Assembly: GCA_021397845.1 (NCBI GenBank)
Contig: CM038044.1
Location: 39,108,354 to 39,172,353, forward strand
Direction of reading: 5' to 3'
DNA: 64,000 nucleotides
DNA from: Areca catechu
Taxonomy: Eukaryota; Streptophyta; Magnoliopsida; Arecales; Arecaceae
Under the pieces are notes generated by a model. The model made no database searches, had not been told where the DNA came from, and saw only the letters and a program-made list of their open reading frames with translations. The position numbers and the translations under genes were made by a program. Shown here piece after piece: positions 10,808-22,104 of this stretch; within the stretch, counting starts at the first letter, position 1; each line of letters starts with the position of its first letter.

Positions 10808-11335
10808 CTTTCAAATGCTGGCCCAGCCAAAGGCTCTCGAGCGTTGAATCTTTTTATACTAGCCAAAAGCTTTCGAGAGTTGAACAACGAGCCAAAGGCT
10901 TTTCAACGCTGGCTCGGCCAAAGACTTTCAGGTATTGAATCGTTTTATCCCGGCCAAAGGCTTTCAAGAGTTAAATCTTTTTGTCCTGGCCAATGACTTT
11001 CGGGAGTTAAGCATCAGGCCAAAGACTTTCCAATGCTGGCTCGGTCAAAGGCTTTCAGGCATTAAGTCTTTTTGTCCCGGTCAAAAGCTTTCGTAAGTTG
11101 AGCGTCGGGCCAAATGCTTTCCAACGCTGGCCCAGCCAAAGACTTTCGAGCATTGGATCTTTTTGTCTTAGCCAAAAGCTTATGGAAGTTGAATCATTTT
11201 GTCATGGCCAAAGACTTTTAAGAGTTGAACATCTGGCCAAAGGCTTTCTAACACTAACTCGGTAAAAGACTTTCAGATGTTGAGCATCAGGACAAAGGCT
11301 TTCGGACATTGAGCAAGACCAAGGCTTTTGGGATA
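10808..11335 (+). repeat. Higher-order minisatellite (GGCCAAAGGCTTTC)
   Basis: About 15 degenerate units share the core GGCCAAAGGCTTTC. Spacers alternate between a GTTGAATCTTTTTGTCCC type, a GAGTTGAGCATCAGG type and an AACGCTGGCTC type, giving a loose three-unit higher-order repeat of about 110-125 bp. The array ends about 300 bp upstream of the TATA box at 11641. It is therefore placed like an LTR U3 enhancer array, although its LTR is not delimited. Confidence 0.85.
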
Positions 11336-11640
11336 TCTTACCTTAAGTACTTTAACCTTCTTCGATAGGATCCTGTGCTCTTAAAGACAGGAGGTACAGC
11401 TTATAAGTAATATTAAATCCCAGGAATTCCAGTTTTTCCTCAAGCCAAGGGCATGCATACGGTGCCATTTGACCAGGAATCTTGCCAGATTTTCATGCTT
11501 ATGTCAATGGTGAAGAAAATGAGATTTTGTCTTGAAAATCCACCATATCTACTTTCCCTTTCAAGAATTCTGGATGGCAAGAGACCCACGTGGTGACCAT
11601 CGGTTTGGCCATTAAATTAGCCAACCTTTACCTGACCCCC

Positions 11641-11648
11641 TATAAATA
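11641..11648 (+). promoter_or_regulatory. TATA box downstream of minisatellite
   Basis: CCCCCTATAAATAAGGGGC is a strong plant TATA box. It lies downstream of the minisatellite and upstream of a CT-rich stretch. The most likely reading is the core promoter of an LTR belonging to the gypsy-type element. Confidence 0.5.
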
Positions 11649-12395
11649 AGGGGCTTAAGATCTTATTTTTCCATGGCCCTTGCTGGTTTCTCCCAACTCT
11701 AGCAGGGAAGTTCTACTAGCTTACCCCAAGTGTTAGCATTGAGATGTACGATCTTCTTGGAGGGGCGAACATTCTCGGAGAACGATGCCTAAGTGAAACT
11801 AATGGCATGAGGAGAAGGTGTTTACCTTGGAATGGGAGCTATTGGAAATGGCTAGTGGCTCGACCGTGGTGCTGCTACCCTCGCTGGCAAGGGTATGAGA
11901 CTAGAGGGAGGTCTCTATCATGGCCTCCCTTTTCTGGTCTTCCCTTCTCACCCAGTGTCAACAGACTCTGAGAGTAAAGAGGTGTGGAACACTCCGAGAA
12001 TCCCAGCAGCAGGTGATGAGTGGCTACGGATCTTCAAGACATTCTTCCTTTTCCTTCTTGCAACAGGTGGGGCCTTTGGTCCACACGAGCTCCTCCTTCA
12101 CCTACTGGCAAACCAAAAGGGATCTTTTCATTGCTTTAACACTGTGCAGTGAGGGCCTAGAAATGCTATCCACTGGCCCCGCTCCCCTACATGGTGTACC
12201 TCTCTGCCACGACCTTCCCAACGATTTTTTATGTCCTACCTGTATTTCACAAAGCATTCTTAGAAAAATACAACTTAGCCGAAATATAAGTGTATGCATT
12301 TCAGCATTTTGTAATAAAAAAGATTGTAATAAAAATGGAACTTAGTCGAAATAGGAGTGTATGTGCCTGGCATCACATGCTTGTTGTTTGTTTTT
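11649..12395 (+). other. Putative LTR R/U5 or leader; no gene
   Basis: Overlapping frames (11744-11971, 11895-12152, 11920-12345) occur here, but none resembles a known protein and the composition does not favour one frame. AATAAAAAAG and AATAAAAATGG near 12313-12336 could act as poly(A) signals. It is cut on the right by the Copia LTR at 12396. Confidence 0.35.
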
Positions 12396-14823
12396 GTAGG
12401 GTTACGTTGCGCAACGGAAGATCAAATTTTAAAATTTTTCAATGTTGAAACCCTAGACCCAGGATCCCTTGACTATATCAATTAATTAAGCAATACATAA
12501 GGAATTTAAAGGAATACCTGTACGCTTATATCCTAAATTTTCAAAGCCATACAAGTATATGCCCTTCAAAGGTGATCCACATAGGAACTGGATTAAGGAA
12601 ACACTCCTTAAATTGCTTGCCTAGATTTTCCTCCCAACAGCGTTTCTTCTCCTAGCAGCCTTCTCCCTTACTAGGACCTATACCCTGCTCAAGGATATCT
12701 CGAGACCTCTCCAAAACCTCTCTTAGAATCCTTCTATCCTTCCTAAGCTCGTCTTAAAATGACAGACTTGTCTTAATCTAGAAGACTTGTCCTAGTAAGA
12801 GAAGAAAGAGGATTATTCAAACAACTTGGATGTCTTCGGTGTTTCCACCAAGATCTTTAAATAGGAAGAGAAGAGGCACCAAACACACCCTTTCCTAGCC
12901 CTTTATCTGATATCTCACGTATCATATAAGACCCTTCAAATAGGAGTCTAATGGGAGAAAGGTGCGATGAAATAACCGTAAGCATACGGCATTTTAATAA
13001 TCATTGCACCAAGAGTTTCCCCTCGCACTCTTCATAAATCCAAATTACTATGGCGCAAAATTAAGAGGCGTTGATCTAGCAAAAGTCCCAAAAGCCATGT
13101 CAATTAATCAGGCTTATCTAACAAAAGGTGATTTACTAACAAGACTTGGTCCATCTATCTGTGCCATATATTTATGCAACACATTCCTTCATGCCTAATC
13201 AAAGATTAACACCCATATTAATCCACTTTGACCAATCAAACCGCATCTAAAGGGGCATGTAATATAGAGAGAGAGATTAGCCTTATCCCAAAATTGTGAT
13301 TCACCTACAAGACTCTTGGTCCTTCTGCATGCCAATATTGCACCCACCATAAGTGGCGCCAACAAGAGTCCCATGCCATTGGGACCTTGCTAAATGGCAT
13401 GGATAAGGCCTCTAAGACTCCCAATTTGGCTGCTCCACTGACGTCCTAATCCAATTCAAGCCCAACTTAGATTAGTTATCCTAATTAACAAGCAATTAAA
13501 CCTAATCTAATTAAGTTAGGAGTTAAGCTAGCCAACATATGCTAGTATGTTAATTAGCTAGCCAATTAGGATCCTATGATCCTAATAAAAATACAATTGA
13601 CTTTTTTAACCAATTCCTTAATGAGTAATCCTTTAGGCTCCACATCTAGCTAGCAATAGATCTAGGTTCATGTCGATCTAATTCGATTAGAATCTGAATA
13701 ATCGAATCAAGTCAAAATCGAGCTAACCCAAATTATCAATTTAGACCATCTCTCAAATTGACTCATGAATTAATCATTATAATTCATAAAAACCTACAAG
13801 ACATAATTAACATCTAGTAACATGTCTAATTCAATTAGAATCCAAAATCTCAAATAATCGAATTAGGTCAAAATCGAGCTAACCCACATTGTCAATTTGG
13901 ACCATCACTCAAATTGACTCATGAATTAATCATTTTATGTCATGCCTACCCGGAAATAAAAAAATTTGATAGAAATTATCAAAATACCCTTCAGTAAAAA
14001 GTTACCATGCAATTCAATCATTCGATCACCCTTTTTTCAAATAAGTGATGGGCATGAAAACTTGTCAAACCTTAATACTTTATTCATTTGAATCTCAATC
14101 TAATAATAAAGACTTGACCAATGAAAAATTAGAACCAATTTCTAATTTCATCCTGCTTTGATCAGACTCCCTGAGTCATCATATGATAAGATTACATGAA
14201 ATAAATTCTCCTCTTACTAGAAGTGATCGATTCCTTGTTGACCTATTCACAACCTTCATACATAATTCTCCATATCCATGAACATCCCGTACATGACTTA
14301 ATCATGAATGAGTATGAATCAAAACATAGATTCATGTGCACAAGATTCCATGGTATTCTCAGGTCTAAGGATCACTTATACAACTCCCACTCAAAAAACC
14401 ATCTTTTGATAAGACTTCCATGAGATGTTCTCATGGAATATCAATTTAGTAGACTCATTTCCAGATGAGTACCCAAATCCTTGTATTAGTGTCCCTGCAC
14501 AAGTGGTTGTAAGACCAACCACTCTCTCTATTGAGCATACATAAGATGTGCCAGTCTTCTAGAAACATTGATCCTCGACTTGATCCTTCAACTGAAAATA
14601 TTTTAGATTAAGATTTATAGGAACTTATGTCTTACTGTTATGAACTTCATCATAACCCTAAATTCATTGCCCTAATTCATGGGCTTCATCATAATTTTAA
14701 GATAATAAATATAAGACAGTATATGATGAATCAAAAATGCCTCTTTATTAATATTATATCATACATTAATAGAAAGAATTTACAGAAAAGTCCATGTTAC
14801 ATATGAAATATGATTGGCTTTCA
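12396..14823 (-). mobile_element. 3' LTR of Copia element, 2.4 kb
   Basis: On the plus strand the segment runs from TGTAGGGTTACGTTGCGCAA to GGCTTTCA, giving TG...CA ends. On the minus strand it lies directly after the end of the Copia RNase H region, with a purine-rich GAATAGGGCCC just before it. It contains an internal direct duplication of about 150 bp (near 13669-13820 and 13821-13945; both units contain TCAAAATCGAGCTAACCCA). The 5' LTR of the element is missing, so a TSD cannot be tested. The short frames inside (13004-13198, 14223-14423) are unsupported. Confidence 0.75.
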
Positions 14824-14869
14824 GGGCCCTATTCTTTCAAGCTTCAACTTGCACTAAAGCCAATCACCC

Positions 14870-15036
14870 TTGTATTTAATTCCTATTCAATCTAAATGGT
14901 GATCAAACTACATTGAGAAAGGGCCTTAGTGAATGGATCTGCTATGTTATTCTTTATATCTACTCATTCCATAACCGCATCTTGTCTTTCAATGATTTGA
15001 TGAACGAGATGGAAGTGCCTTAGGATGTGCTTGAAC
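14870..15036 (-). pseudogene. Copia RNase H, C-terminal piece
   Basis: On the minus strand this reads SKHILRHFHLVHQIIE...RQDAVMEW, the typical 'KHI-x-R-x-HF/YH-x-V' region near the end of Copia RNase H, followed by a degraded 'IADPFTKAL' segment. It is separated from the first part of RNase H (ending near 20224) by hAT copy A. The hAT TSD GCTTGAAC (15029-15036) lies in the KHI codons. Confidence 0.8.
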
Positions 15037-15758
15037 CAAGACTTCCGATACCAAAACCGAGACCCGTACCAGCAACTGGCCGGTACGGTATGGTATCGGT
15101 ACCATACCATCAACCGTGTCAGTATGGTGAGGCATGCCAGTCCGAACCGGTATGCCTAATTTTTTTGATCATTTTAGGATTTATTAAATATTTTTAGATC
15201 TAAATAGATTATAGATGTTTGTTGATGCAAATTGATGTTTGTATCACTTCAAAATACTATGAAATATTGTCTAACCTCTAGCTATGATATATTTTTTTTA
15301 AAAAAATTTCTATAAAAAGTAAGATTATCAGCAATTAATTAAAGTGAAAGGTGAAATATAAATATAATTACATACCGATATTTAGAATCGGGTCTAGTAT
15401 CGATGTGCATAAATATCAGGATTATTAATGTACTCAGTAGGAAGATCAGTAAATCCATCTAACCAGATAGCATGATAATCATGTAAGCTCATCCCAGAAG
15501 GTATGCGTAATGATCACAACTCATTGTAGATCCCTTGCTGAGATCCCGACTCTGAGAGGTATCTAGAGACTGATGATATTGATATGCAAGGGCCCATCCA
15601 AATATACCAGCAGCAAAATCAGATCCGTAAGATGCTTCGAACTGCATGGAATAATAACCATTAGAAGATGATGTCTCGAATGCACCATATCTATATCTAT
15701 ATGGATCACAAGCTATCGGTGCCTACAAGAGGATCTAGAATACGAGGATGACTTTGAT

Positions 15759-16324
15759 CAAGGTTTTAAATCCTGTGGGGCGGGACTATCCCAGTTTTTC
15801 CATGGAACATGATGCATTGGCATCCCATCCTGTCTCGACACTCAGGACAGGAGATGTCTCAAGGTATCCTGATTGGGATGCTGGGATGCTGGCAGGACAT
15901 CATGTCCCAACACATTGGATAGTACCCCATCTCAATATCCCACAGGATATTCCGTCGAAACCTGAATCAAGGAATACTAAACTGGTACTAGATCCCGTAT
16001 TGATCACTAATCGATACGGTATGGTACCGTACCGTATCGAACCCATAAAATCTTAAAAAATTCCTTTCCTATCCAAGAAAAATTTATTTGACCTAAATCA
16101 AATACAAACCGGATCTGAACCGAGCCCAAATTGGGCTGAACCAGGCGATATGCACCGATATACTACCGTACCAGTACGAAATATAATTTTTTAAATATTT
16201 TCAATGGTATGGCATTCTGGACCATTTTTTATAGGTAAACCATACCGACTCTTAGCCGGGACAATACGGTTGTCTCATACCGGGCAATACGGGATGGTAC
16301 CGCAAACCCTGACCAGAATTCTTG
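15759..16324. mobile_element. GGGAC-type MITE, split by a second MITE
   Basis: Starts CAAGGTTTTAAATCCTGTGG and ends TTCTTG after the nested insertion. Without the insertion it would be 214 bp, the same length as the copy at 41101-41314. The TSD is ACTTTGAT (15751-15758) and ATCCTGAT (16325-16332), 6 of 8 matching. It is rich in GGGAC/ATCCC motifs. It lies inside the tail region of hAT copy A. Confidence 0.8.
15968..16311. mobile_element. GGTACC-type hAT MITE, 344 bp (nested)
   Basis: Starts CAAGGAATACTAAACTGG and ends CCGCAAACCCTG. The TSD is ACCTGAAT (15960-15967) and ACCAGAAT (16312-16319). The target lies a few bases inside the right terminus of the GGGAC-type MITE. Its ends carry GGTACCGTACCG-type arrays. 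Confidence 0.9.
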
Positions 16325-19300
16325 ATCCTGATACATCCATAGATCCTATTCCATGTGCAAAATCTACAGTTGCATCATGTCCTGAATGATCTCACAAAGC
16401 CCATCGCCAATATAAAATCGTATCACCGCGGGCTCTACTAACTGATGCACCATGGTCTGTATTATGTATGACGTGAGTAAATTGCGACTCACCAATGAAT
16501 CGAAGATGAATAGCCGACTGCATCTCCTATCTTCCGGTCCCTTCCTGATCACTAGATCTCCCACTATCTGAAGAAGCACAGCATTACTCTCTCTAGTATC
16601 TGAATCTAAATGAATTGAGTACTCTGGTGAAAATGCAACTACCTTTCTTTTTTCTCTATGTCTAGGTCGAATAGATAACGGAGAGGGATGATGTGATGTA
16701 TCTGCTAAAGTCCTGTAAGGAATATTGCTTCTTGTCCATTGTTCAGCATCCACTCCAGCCTCGCTGCTACAAAATTGGCTAGTCGAGGAGGCGATCCTTG
16801 CTCATCAAGCTCGAGCTCCTGTTGCTGACTCATGATCCATCCAATCATTAGATTTTCACCTCATCAACATAATTACTTGATGAAGGATTGGAGTATTTTA
16901 GTTCAACTTCTTCCTCAATGTACTTTAACCTCAACCTTATATTATAGTGTATATATACAAGATCGTTGAGGCATTTCTGTTTTAGATAGTTCCTCTACTT
17001 GGAGTGGATAAGGCTGAAGGTAGACTAGTTGCGGTCACATCTACTATATGACACCGTTTAGAAAAGGATCTTGATAGTAAGAATTTTTAAATATTTTGTT
17101 GATCCACCAAAATGTACCCATAATTCAGTTGCAAAAGATATTAAAATATTTAGAATTTTAGATTCAACAAAATTCAAAAATCACTTTGAATCTAGTATTA
17201 GACTTAGTAGTACCTACCAGGATCTATTTTTTATTTACTTTTGATGGCAACATTAGATCCAAAAGAATCTGTGCCCTTCCTAAAAAATTGTCTAAAAAAA
17301 ATTTATTGTTATAATGTATTACTTATTGAAGTTAGTGCAAATAAAAATCACTCAATAATTTCAACCTTACTTATTCTAAGCACATAGCTGCAACATCTAG
17401 ATCGGGCTCCATCTTATATATAATATTGCGTAGGGTAGACAAGCTGTTCATCCATGGCAATGTCCGGTATAGAATCCTGAAATCTCATTCAAATAGTAAA
17501 CTGCACATACATTTTAAGAATTGATCAAGTATACTTGTACAAATATGATTAAATTTAAAATTTTAGAATATTCATGATTTACTGCCTACCTGCTAGATGT
17601 GATTTTGAACTCATTTGATAATTCCACCATCCATCAATGATTCAGATATACTCATTAGCATGCGCTGAATCTTTTCCTTTATTCTTTCCATCATGTAATA
17701 AAGGAAGCCGTCTGAGCATATTACTCAGAGTCCATAGCCCAAATATCTCATATAAAGGCTTGATAGCCTCCACTATCCTCTTGGCCTACTGCCAGAATGT
17801 CTGTCTCGTCACTAAATTCTTTACAATGCTCCCTTCAATATTTGCCCTGGTATATCTACTCTACTGCCATTCTTAATTGATAAATATCTGATGCAGCTTT
17901 ACTTTCTTGCCAAGAAGACTATCAAGTATCAAGTGCTATATAATTTATAGCAAATCATGTGACCCCAGCTCTCAATATTTCTCTTCCAATAAAGCTCATC
18001 AATAATAAAATCCATGTATGGTTACAGATGAATCTAGTGACTCTGTACTAACTCAACTATCTTCTGCACCCTACGAATCTTTCCAACATACATCAATATG
18101 AGGTTAATACAATATGCAGCACAAGGGATCCAGAAAATATGCGATCGCCGCTGCATCAAAAGCTACCATGCAACCCTATACTGTGATCCATTATCTGTGA
18201 TGACCTGCATGACATTCTGCTCTCCCACCTAATCAATCATCTCCTCCAATCTAAGGATATAGCTACTGTCATGCACCTGATCTAAAGCATCAATAGATTT
18301 ATGAAAAAATTTATCCATCACAATAAGTCAAGAAGTTGATGATGCTTTTATAGTAGGACTAGTCTAACCATCACACATTACTATCAATCCATACACGGGC
18401 TACTTACTCTAATAGGAGGCAATCCAGTTTTTTAGCTCTTCATTTCTATCCAGAAGCGACCATAAATATTTCTCGATACTAGAGAATATACACCTGTACC
18501 AGTAGCTTGTATAGATACAATAGCTAAGCGATAATGAGTTGTCAGCTATATGTGCTGGGATATGACTAAAATGAAATCAGGATCCAATAGCCTACCACAT
18601 ATCCTTCTTATCTTTTTTCAGCATACTATCAATTCTCTATTGCTTGGAATCTCTACTAGAAAAGGCAAGTGAATCAATGTCATGGATAATGGCTCCTGCT
18701 ATAATATCTTTGGAAGACTTCTTTCTATTGCCAAATATTTCCAACATAGATACAATACGGCTGGTGCTTCTCCTGACGAGCTCTAACTAAGAAGGTCCTA
18801 AACTATCTCAGACTCTCCTGCAACACTTCCAGAGCCCGACACCGATCCTAACTTAAAAGCTAATGGCCCAAATTACTCTCTATGCCTGGCCTTTTCCTCT
18901 AGCTGCCTCTACTCATACAAGCTTGCCTGAATGGCAGCCTCGATCTGTGCTTCCTTATCAAAAGGAATAGATGCTTCCTCAGACTTCTTAGAGTGATAAG
19001 ATGGTTCTATGGCTCTTTAGTCCACCTCTACCTTCTTCAATTCTTTCTTTTCTATTCTAAAATCAACGAATACTTCATCAACTGATAGACCTCTTATGGA
19101 TACTGTCGATATGTAGATACATCAAAATAGTTGCCAGCCAAGTACTGCTTCAACCTCGTTATCTTATGACCTTTGAATTCTACATTACACCATTTATACC
19201 TTCAATGATACCGACCGCAAAGCATTTCTCCATGTGTCCAACTAATATCGCATCCCGGATCCTTCTTCCTCGATGGATCCATTCCTAAATATTTAAAAAG

Positions 19301-20223
19301 TATATAAGTTCAATAATTACATAAATTAATTAATAATTTATTTATCTAATAATTTTTATTTTTTAGATTTAAAAATATAAAAAATTATAATATTATAAAA
19401 AAATAATTTGATCTTAGATTCATGTATGATCATATCATAGATGCTACATATACTTTTTAAGATGGTGGGCATACATGAAAGGTCACTTTTTCTTTAATAT
19501 TAGACCTAAAGCACTATTACGTATCAAATCTTGAATAAATCGATATAAAATTTATAGTGAAAGTAGCTTACAAGCCCTAAAAGAATAATCTATTATTATG
19601 ATTTTTCAATTAATTATTTAATTTTTTATTAACTTTTTAATTCAGAAATATTTTTAAATTTTAAAAATTATATACTTAATAAAAAATTATAATCTTAGCA
19701 TCATTGTATAAATCTTTCATAGATCTACAATATACACTAAAATAATACCAAAATAAAAAACTTTGATAGCATTTTTTCTTATTTTTTCATTTTTCATGAA
19801 TTTAAAAATAAAGAGAGGAAGAAAGAGAGAAGGAAAGGTTTTATGTACCTTGAATCCATCTTCTTTCTTGCTCTTTCGGTATTTGATTGACTTGAAATAT
19901 TTAAAAAATTATTTTAAAGCCTTCTTTTTTCCTTTCTATCAAAATTAAGAGCTCGAAAAGCTCTCAGTTTTTTAATATCAACCCCCCACCCATGTCACTA
20001 TAGCATATTAAAAAAAATCAACCGAGCTGAACCGGTTTGAACTATGCCCAAACCGGCCAGTTCAGCATGGTTCGGGCCCGGTTCAGGCCCATTCATTATT
20101 TTTTTAATTTAGGAATGGGGAGAACTGATTCTATAAGCCAAACCATGCTGCTTAGGCAACGGTCCGGTTCAATTCAGCTCGAATCGACCGATTCGGCACG
20201 GTTCGATAAACCCTGGCTTGGAC

Positions 20224-20930
20224 TTTTGATGAGACCTTGGTTCCTTAGCTTGTGCAATAGCTCCAGTGTTATCACAATAAAGTGGCACCAGTTGTATTAT
20301 GGGAACTACACCTAATTTCGAGATGAATTTCTTCATCCAGACAGCTTAGCAACTTCACTAACAGCTATGTATTCTGCCTCAGTGACTGAGTCAACTACAG
20401 TTTGCTGCTTGGTACTTTTCTAATTTACCGCTTTACTATATAGAGTAAATACATATCCTGATATGGATTTATTATCATCTAGATTTGATTGAAAACTAGA
20501 ATCAATATAGCCTTCTAGTTTTAAATACGATCCTCCAAATATTAGAAAAATATCTTTAATCCTTTTTAGGTACTTAAGAATGTTTTTCATAGCTTTCCAA
20601 TGATCCTTTCGTAGATAGGCCTAAAACCTACTTGCGATGCCTAAGGCATAAGCAATATGAAGTCTAGTACATAACATGGCATATATGATTGATCCTATAG
20701 TCGAAGCATAAGGAATCTTACTCATTTTGTCTCTCTTCAGGTATCTTAGGAGACATCTTTTTAGAGAGATGTATGCCTTGACTCATAGGCAAGTAACCCC
20801 TTTTACTTCCTTCCATGTTGAATCTTTTCAACACTAAGTCAATATACCTAGATTAGGATAAGCCGAGTATTCTCTTAGATCTATCTCTATAGATCTTTAT
20901 ACTTAGTATATAGGACACTTCTCTCAAATC
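20224..20930 (-). pseudogene. Copia RT end and RNase H, N-terminal piece
   Basis: Minus-strand reading shows the end of RT followed by the RNase H hallmarks: a degraded TVVDSVTEAEYIAVSEV segment (the conserved S-x-x-EAEY motif), then YCDNTGAIAQAKEPRSHQKSK up to the hAT boundary at 20224. Frame changes and stops are present. Confidence 0.8.
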
Positions 20931-20932
20931 CT

Positions 20933-21580
20933 TCATGAAAAACTTTTAGATAGCCAAGTTTTGACCAATTGTAACATTAGGATATCATTCTCAAAGACAA
21001 ATATATTATCAACATACAAAATTAATAAGACAGTAGCACTCCCACTTGTTTTCTTATACACACATGGTTCATCCACATTTTTGATAAAACTAAATTCCTT
21101 GATTGTTTCATCAAAACAAATGTTCCAACTCCTCGAAGCTTGTTTTAATCCATAAATGAATTTCTTAAGCTTGCATACATGGTTCAATCTCCCACTTAAG
21201 ATAAACTTCTCTGGCTATGACATATAGACTTCTTCCTCAAGATACCCATTGAAGAAGGCAATCTTAATATCCATTTGCCAAATTTCATAATCATAGTATG
21301 TAGTTATAGAAAGCAAAATCCTAATTGACTTAAGCATAGTTACTGGTAAAAATGTTTCATCATAGTCAATTACATGTCTTTGTCTGAAACCTTTTGCTAC
21401 TAGCCTGGCCTTGTTGGTTTCTACTTGGCGATCTGCTCCAATCTTCTTCTTAAAGACCCATTTGCACCCTATTTGGTTTACTCCCTCAGGTAGATGAACC
21501 AAGGTCCAAACTTGGTTGGTATACATGGAGTCCATTTCAGATTTCATAACTTCGAGCCATTTGTCAGTCTTTATACTCAA
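20933..21580 (-). pseudogene. Copia reverse transcriptase
   Basis: Two frames read in order on the minus strand. The first (21580-21215) contains GCKWVFKKKIGADRQVETNK, KARLVAKGFRQ and DETFLPVTMLKSIRILLSI, the N-terminal half of Copia RT. The second (21187-20933) contains KLKKFIYGLKQASRSWN and ILYVDNIFVF. The catalytic YVDD box is YVDN here, so the second aspartate is lost. A stop separates the frames at about 21190-21214. RT copies element RNA into DNA in cytoplasmic particles; this copy cannot. Confidence 0.9.
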
Positions 21581-21622
21581 TAGCTTTCGTAAAGGTCACA
21601 AGATCATCCTGAATATTGGCTT

Positions 21623-21954
21623 CAGGGATCGCAGTACCGTCCCGTACCGCCCGGTACGGGGCGTACCGTACCGTACCGGCAGCTAGCCGGTACGGTTCAT
21701 CCCATTTAAACGGTTCAACATTTGGACAGGTAAAAAAAAAAAATTTGATTTCTGTAAACCGGTCGGTTCAGCCCGGTACGGGCTCGGTTCAGCCCGGTTC
21801 AGGTCTTTTTTTGTTTTAAATGTGTTTTTGGGAGGGGAGAATGTTTTTAATATTAAAAAAATGGGTCGGTACACCCGCCGGTACGGTATGGTACGGATCG
21901 TACCGTACCAGCCTCTCGTCGGTACGGCACCCGGTACCGATACCGGGAACCTTG
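21623..21954. mobile_element. GGTACC-type hAT MITE, 332 bp
   Basis: Starts CAGGGATCGCAGTACCG and ends CCGGGAACCTTG. The flanking 8-mers are ATTGGCTT (21615-21622) and GTTGGCAT (21955-21962), 6 of 8 matching. Strong GGTACG/CGTACC arrays lie at both ends, and several GGTTCAGCCCGG motifs in the middle. It sits in the Copia linker upstream of RT; Copia sequence is recognisable on both sides. Confidence 0.85.
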
Positions 21955-21962
21955 GTTGGCAT

Positions 21963-22104
21963 CATTATCATTTTCAATGATAACCATATCTGAGAGGTGC
22001 ACCTCGCACTCTCTGACCTACGAAAAGGTGTTATAGTTGTACCTGATTAATAGGTACTTGTGGTTGAGAAATTTCTTGTGGAATGTCTATAGGAGTACAT
22101 TGTA
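21963..22104 (-). pseudogene. Copia integrase-RT linker fragment
   Basis: On the minus strand this reads a degraded 'R-S-x-R-V' linker (GQRVRGAPLRYGYH) preceded by PIDIPQEIS, which is typical of the stretch between integrase and RT in Copia polyproteins. It confirms that the MITE at 21623 is inside the same Copia element. Copia homology stops at about 22104. Confidence 0.65.

Larger units (their letters stand above)
15420..19290 (-). pseudogene. hAT transposase copy A (BED, DUF659, dimerisation)
   Basis: On the minus strand the order matches copy B. A BED-type zinc finger region lies near 19280-19130 (reads DPSRKKDPGCD then KWCN...EFKGHKITRLKQYLAG). A DUF659 region follows near 18420-18040. 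A middle region comes after that, then the hAT dimerisation region near 17060-16900. Last is a Tyr/Ser/Gln-rich tail near 15740-15430 (GYYSMQFEASYGSDFAAGIF). Stops and frame changes are frequent, so no product is expected. At least one intron position is shared with copy B (the GGTAGGCAG / GGTACGTAG donor sites near 17590 and 27703). An active protein of this class would bind terminal repeats in the nucleus and cut and join DNA by an RNase H-like fold. Confidence 0.75.
15037..20215 (-). mobile_element. Full-length hAT transposon, copy A
   Basis: Left end CAAGACTTCCGATACC, right end TCGATAAACCCTG; read inward these are diverged CAGGGTTT-type hAT termini. The TSD is GCTTGAAC (15029-15036) and GCTTGGAC (20216-20223), one transition apart, and removing the element restores the Copia RNase H reading. 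The transposase runs on the minus strand. The transposase-5' end (20025-20215) is filled with GGTTCGG/CCGAACC motifs; the 3' end (15037-15150) with GGTACC/CGGTACG motifs. Copy B at 24915 has the same arrangement. A GGGAC-type MITE with a further MITE inside it sits at 15759-16324. Confidence 0.9.
14824..22104 (-). mobile_element. 5'-truncated Copia element body
   Basis: Read on the minus strand, the order is the integrase/RT linker (22104-21963), a MITE, reverse transcriptase (21580-20700), RNase H (about 20500-20224 and 15036-14870 across the hAT copy A insertion), a purine tract and the 3' LTR (14823-12396). Gag, protease, most of integrase and the 5' LTR are absent. The left part of the element is replaced at about 22105 by an LTR fragment of another family. 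RNase H, RT order and motifs place it in Ty1/Copia. All coding parts are damaged. Confidence 0.85.

Noticed and set aside
10584..10814. Opposing frames of 76 and 62 codons
   Set aside because: The same bases are open on both strands, with no motif on either.
15748..16056. 102-codon plus-strand frame as a gene
   Set aside because: It reads through a GGGAC MITE into a second MITE and is antisense to the transposase; noted instead as evidence on the open frame of the MITE.
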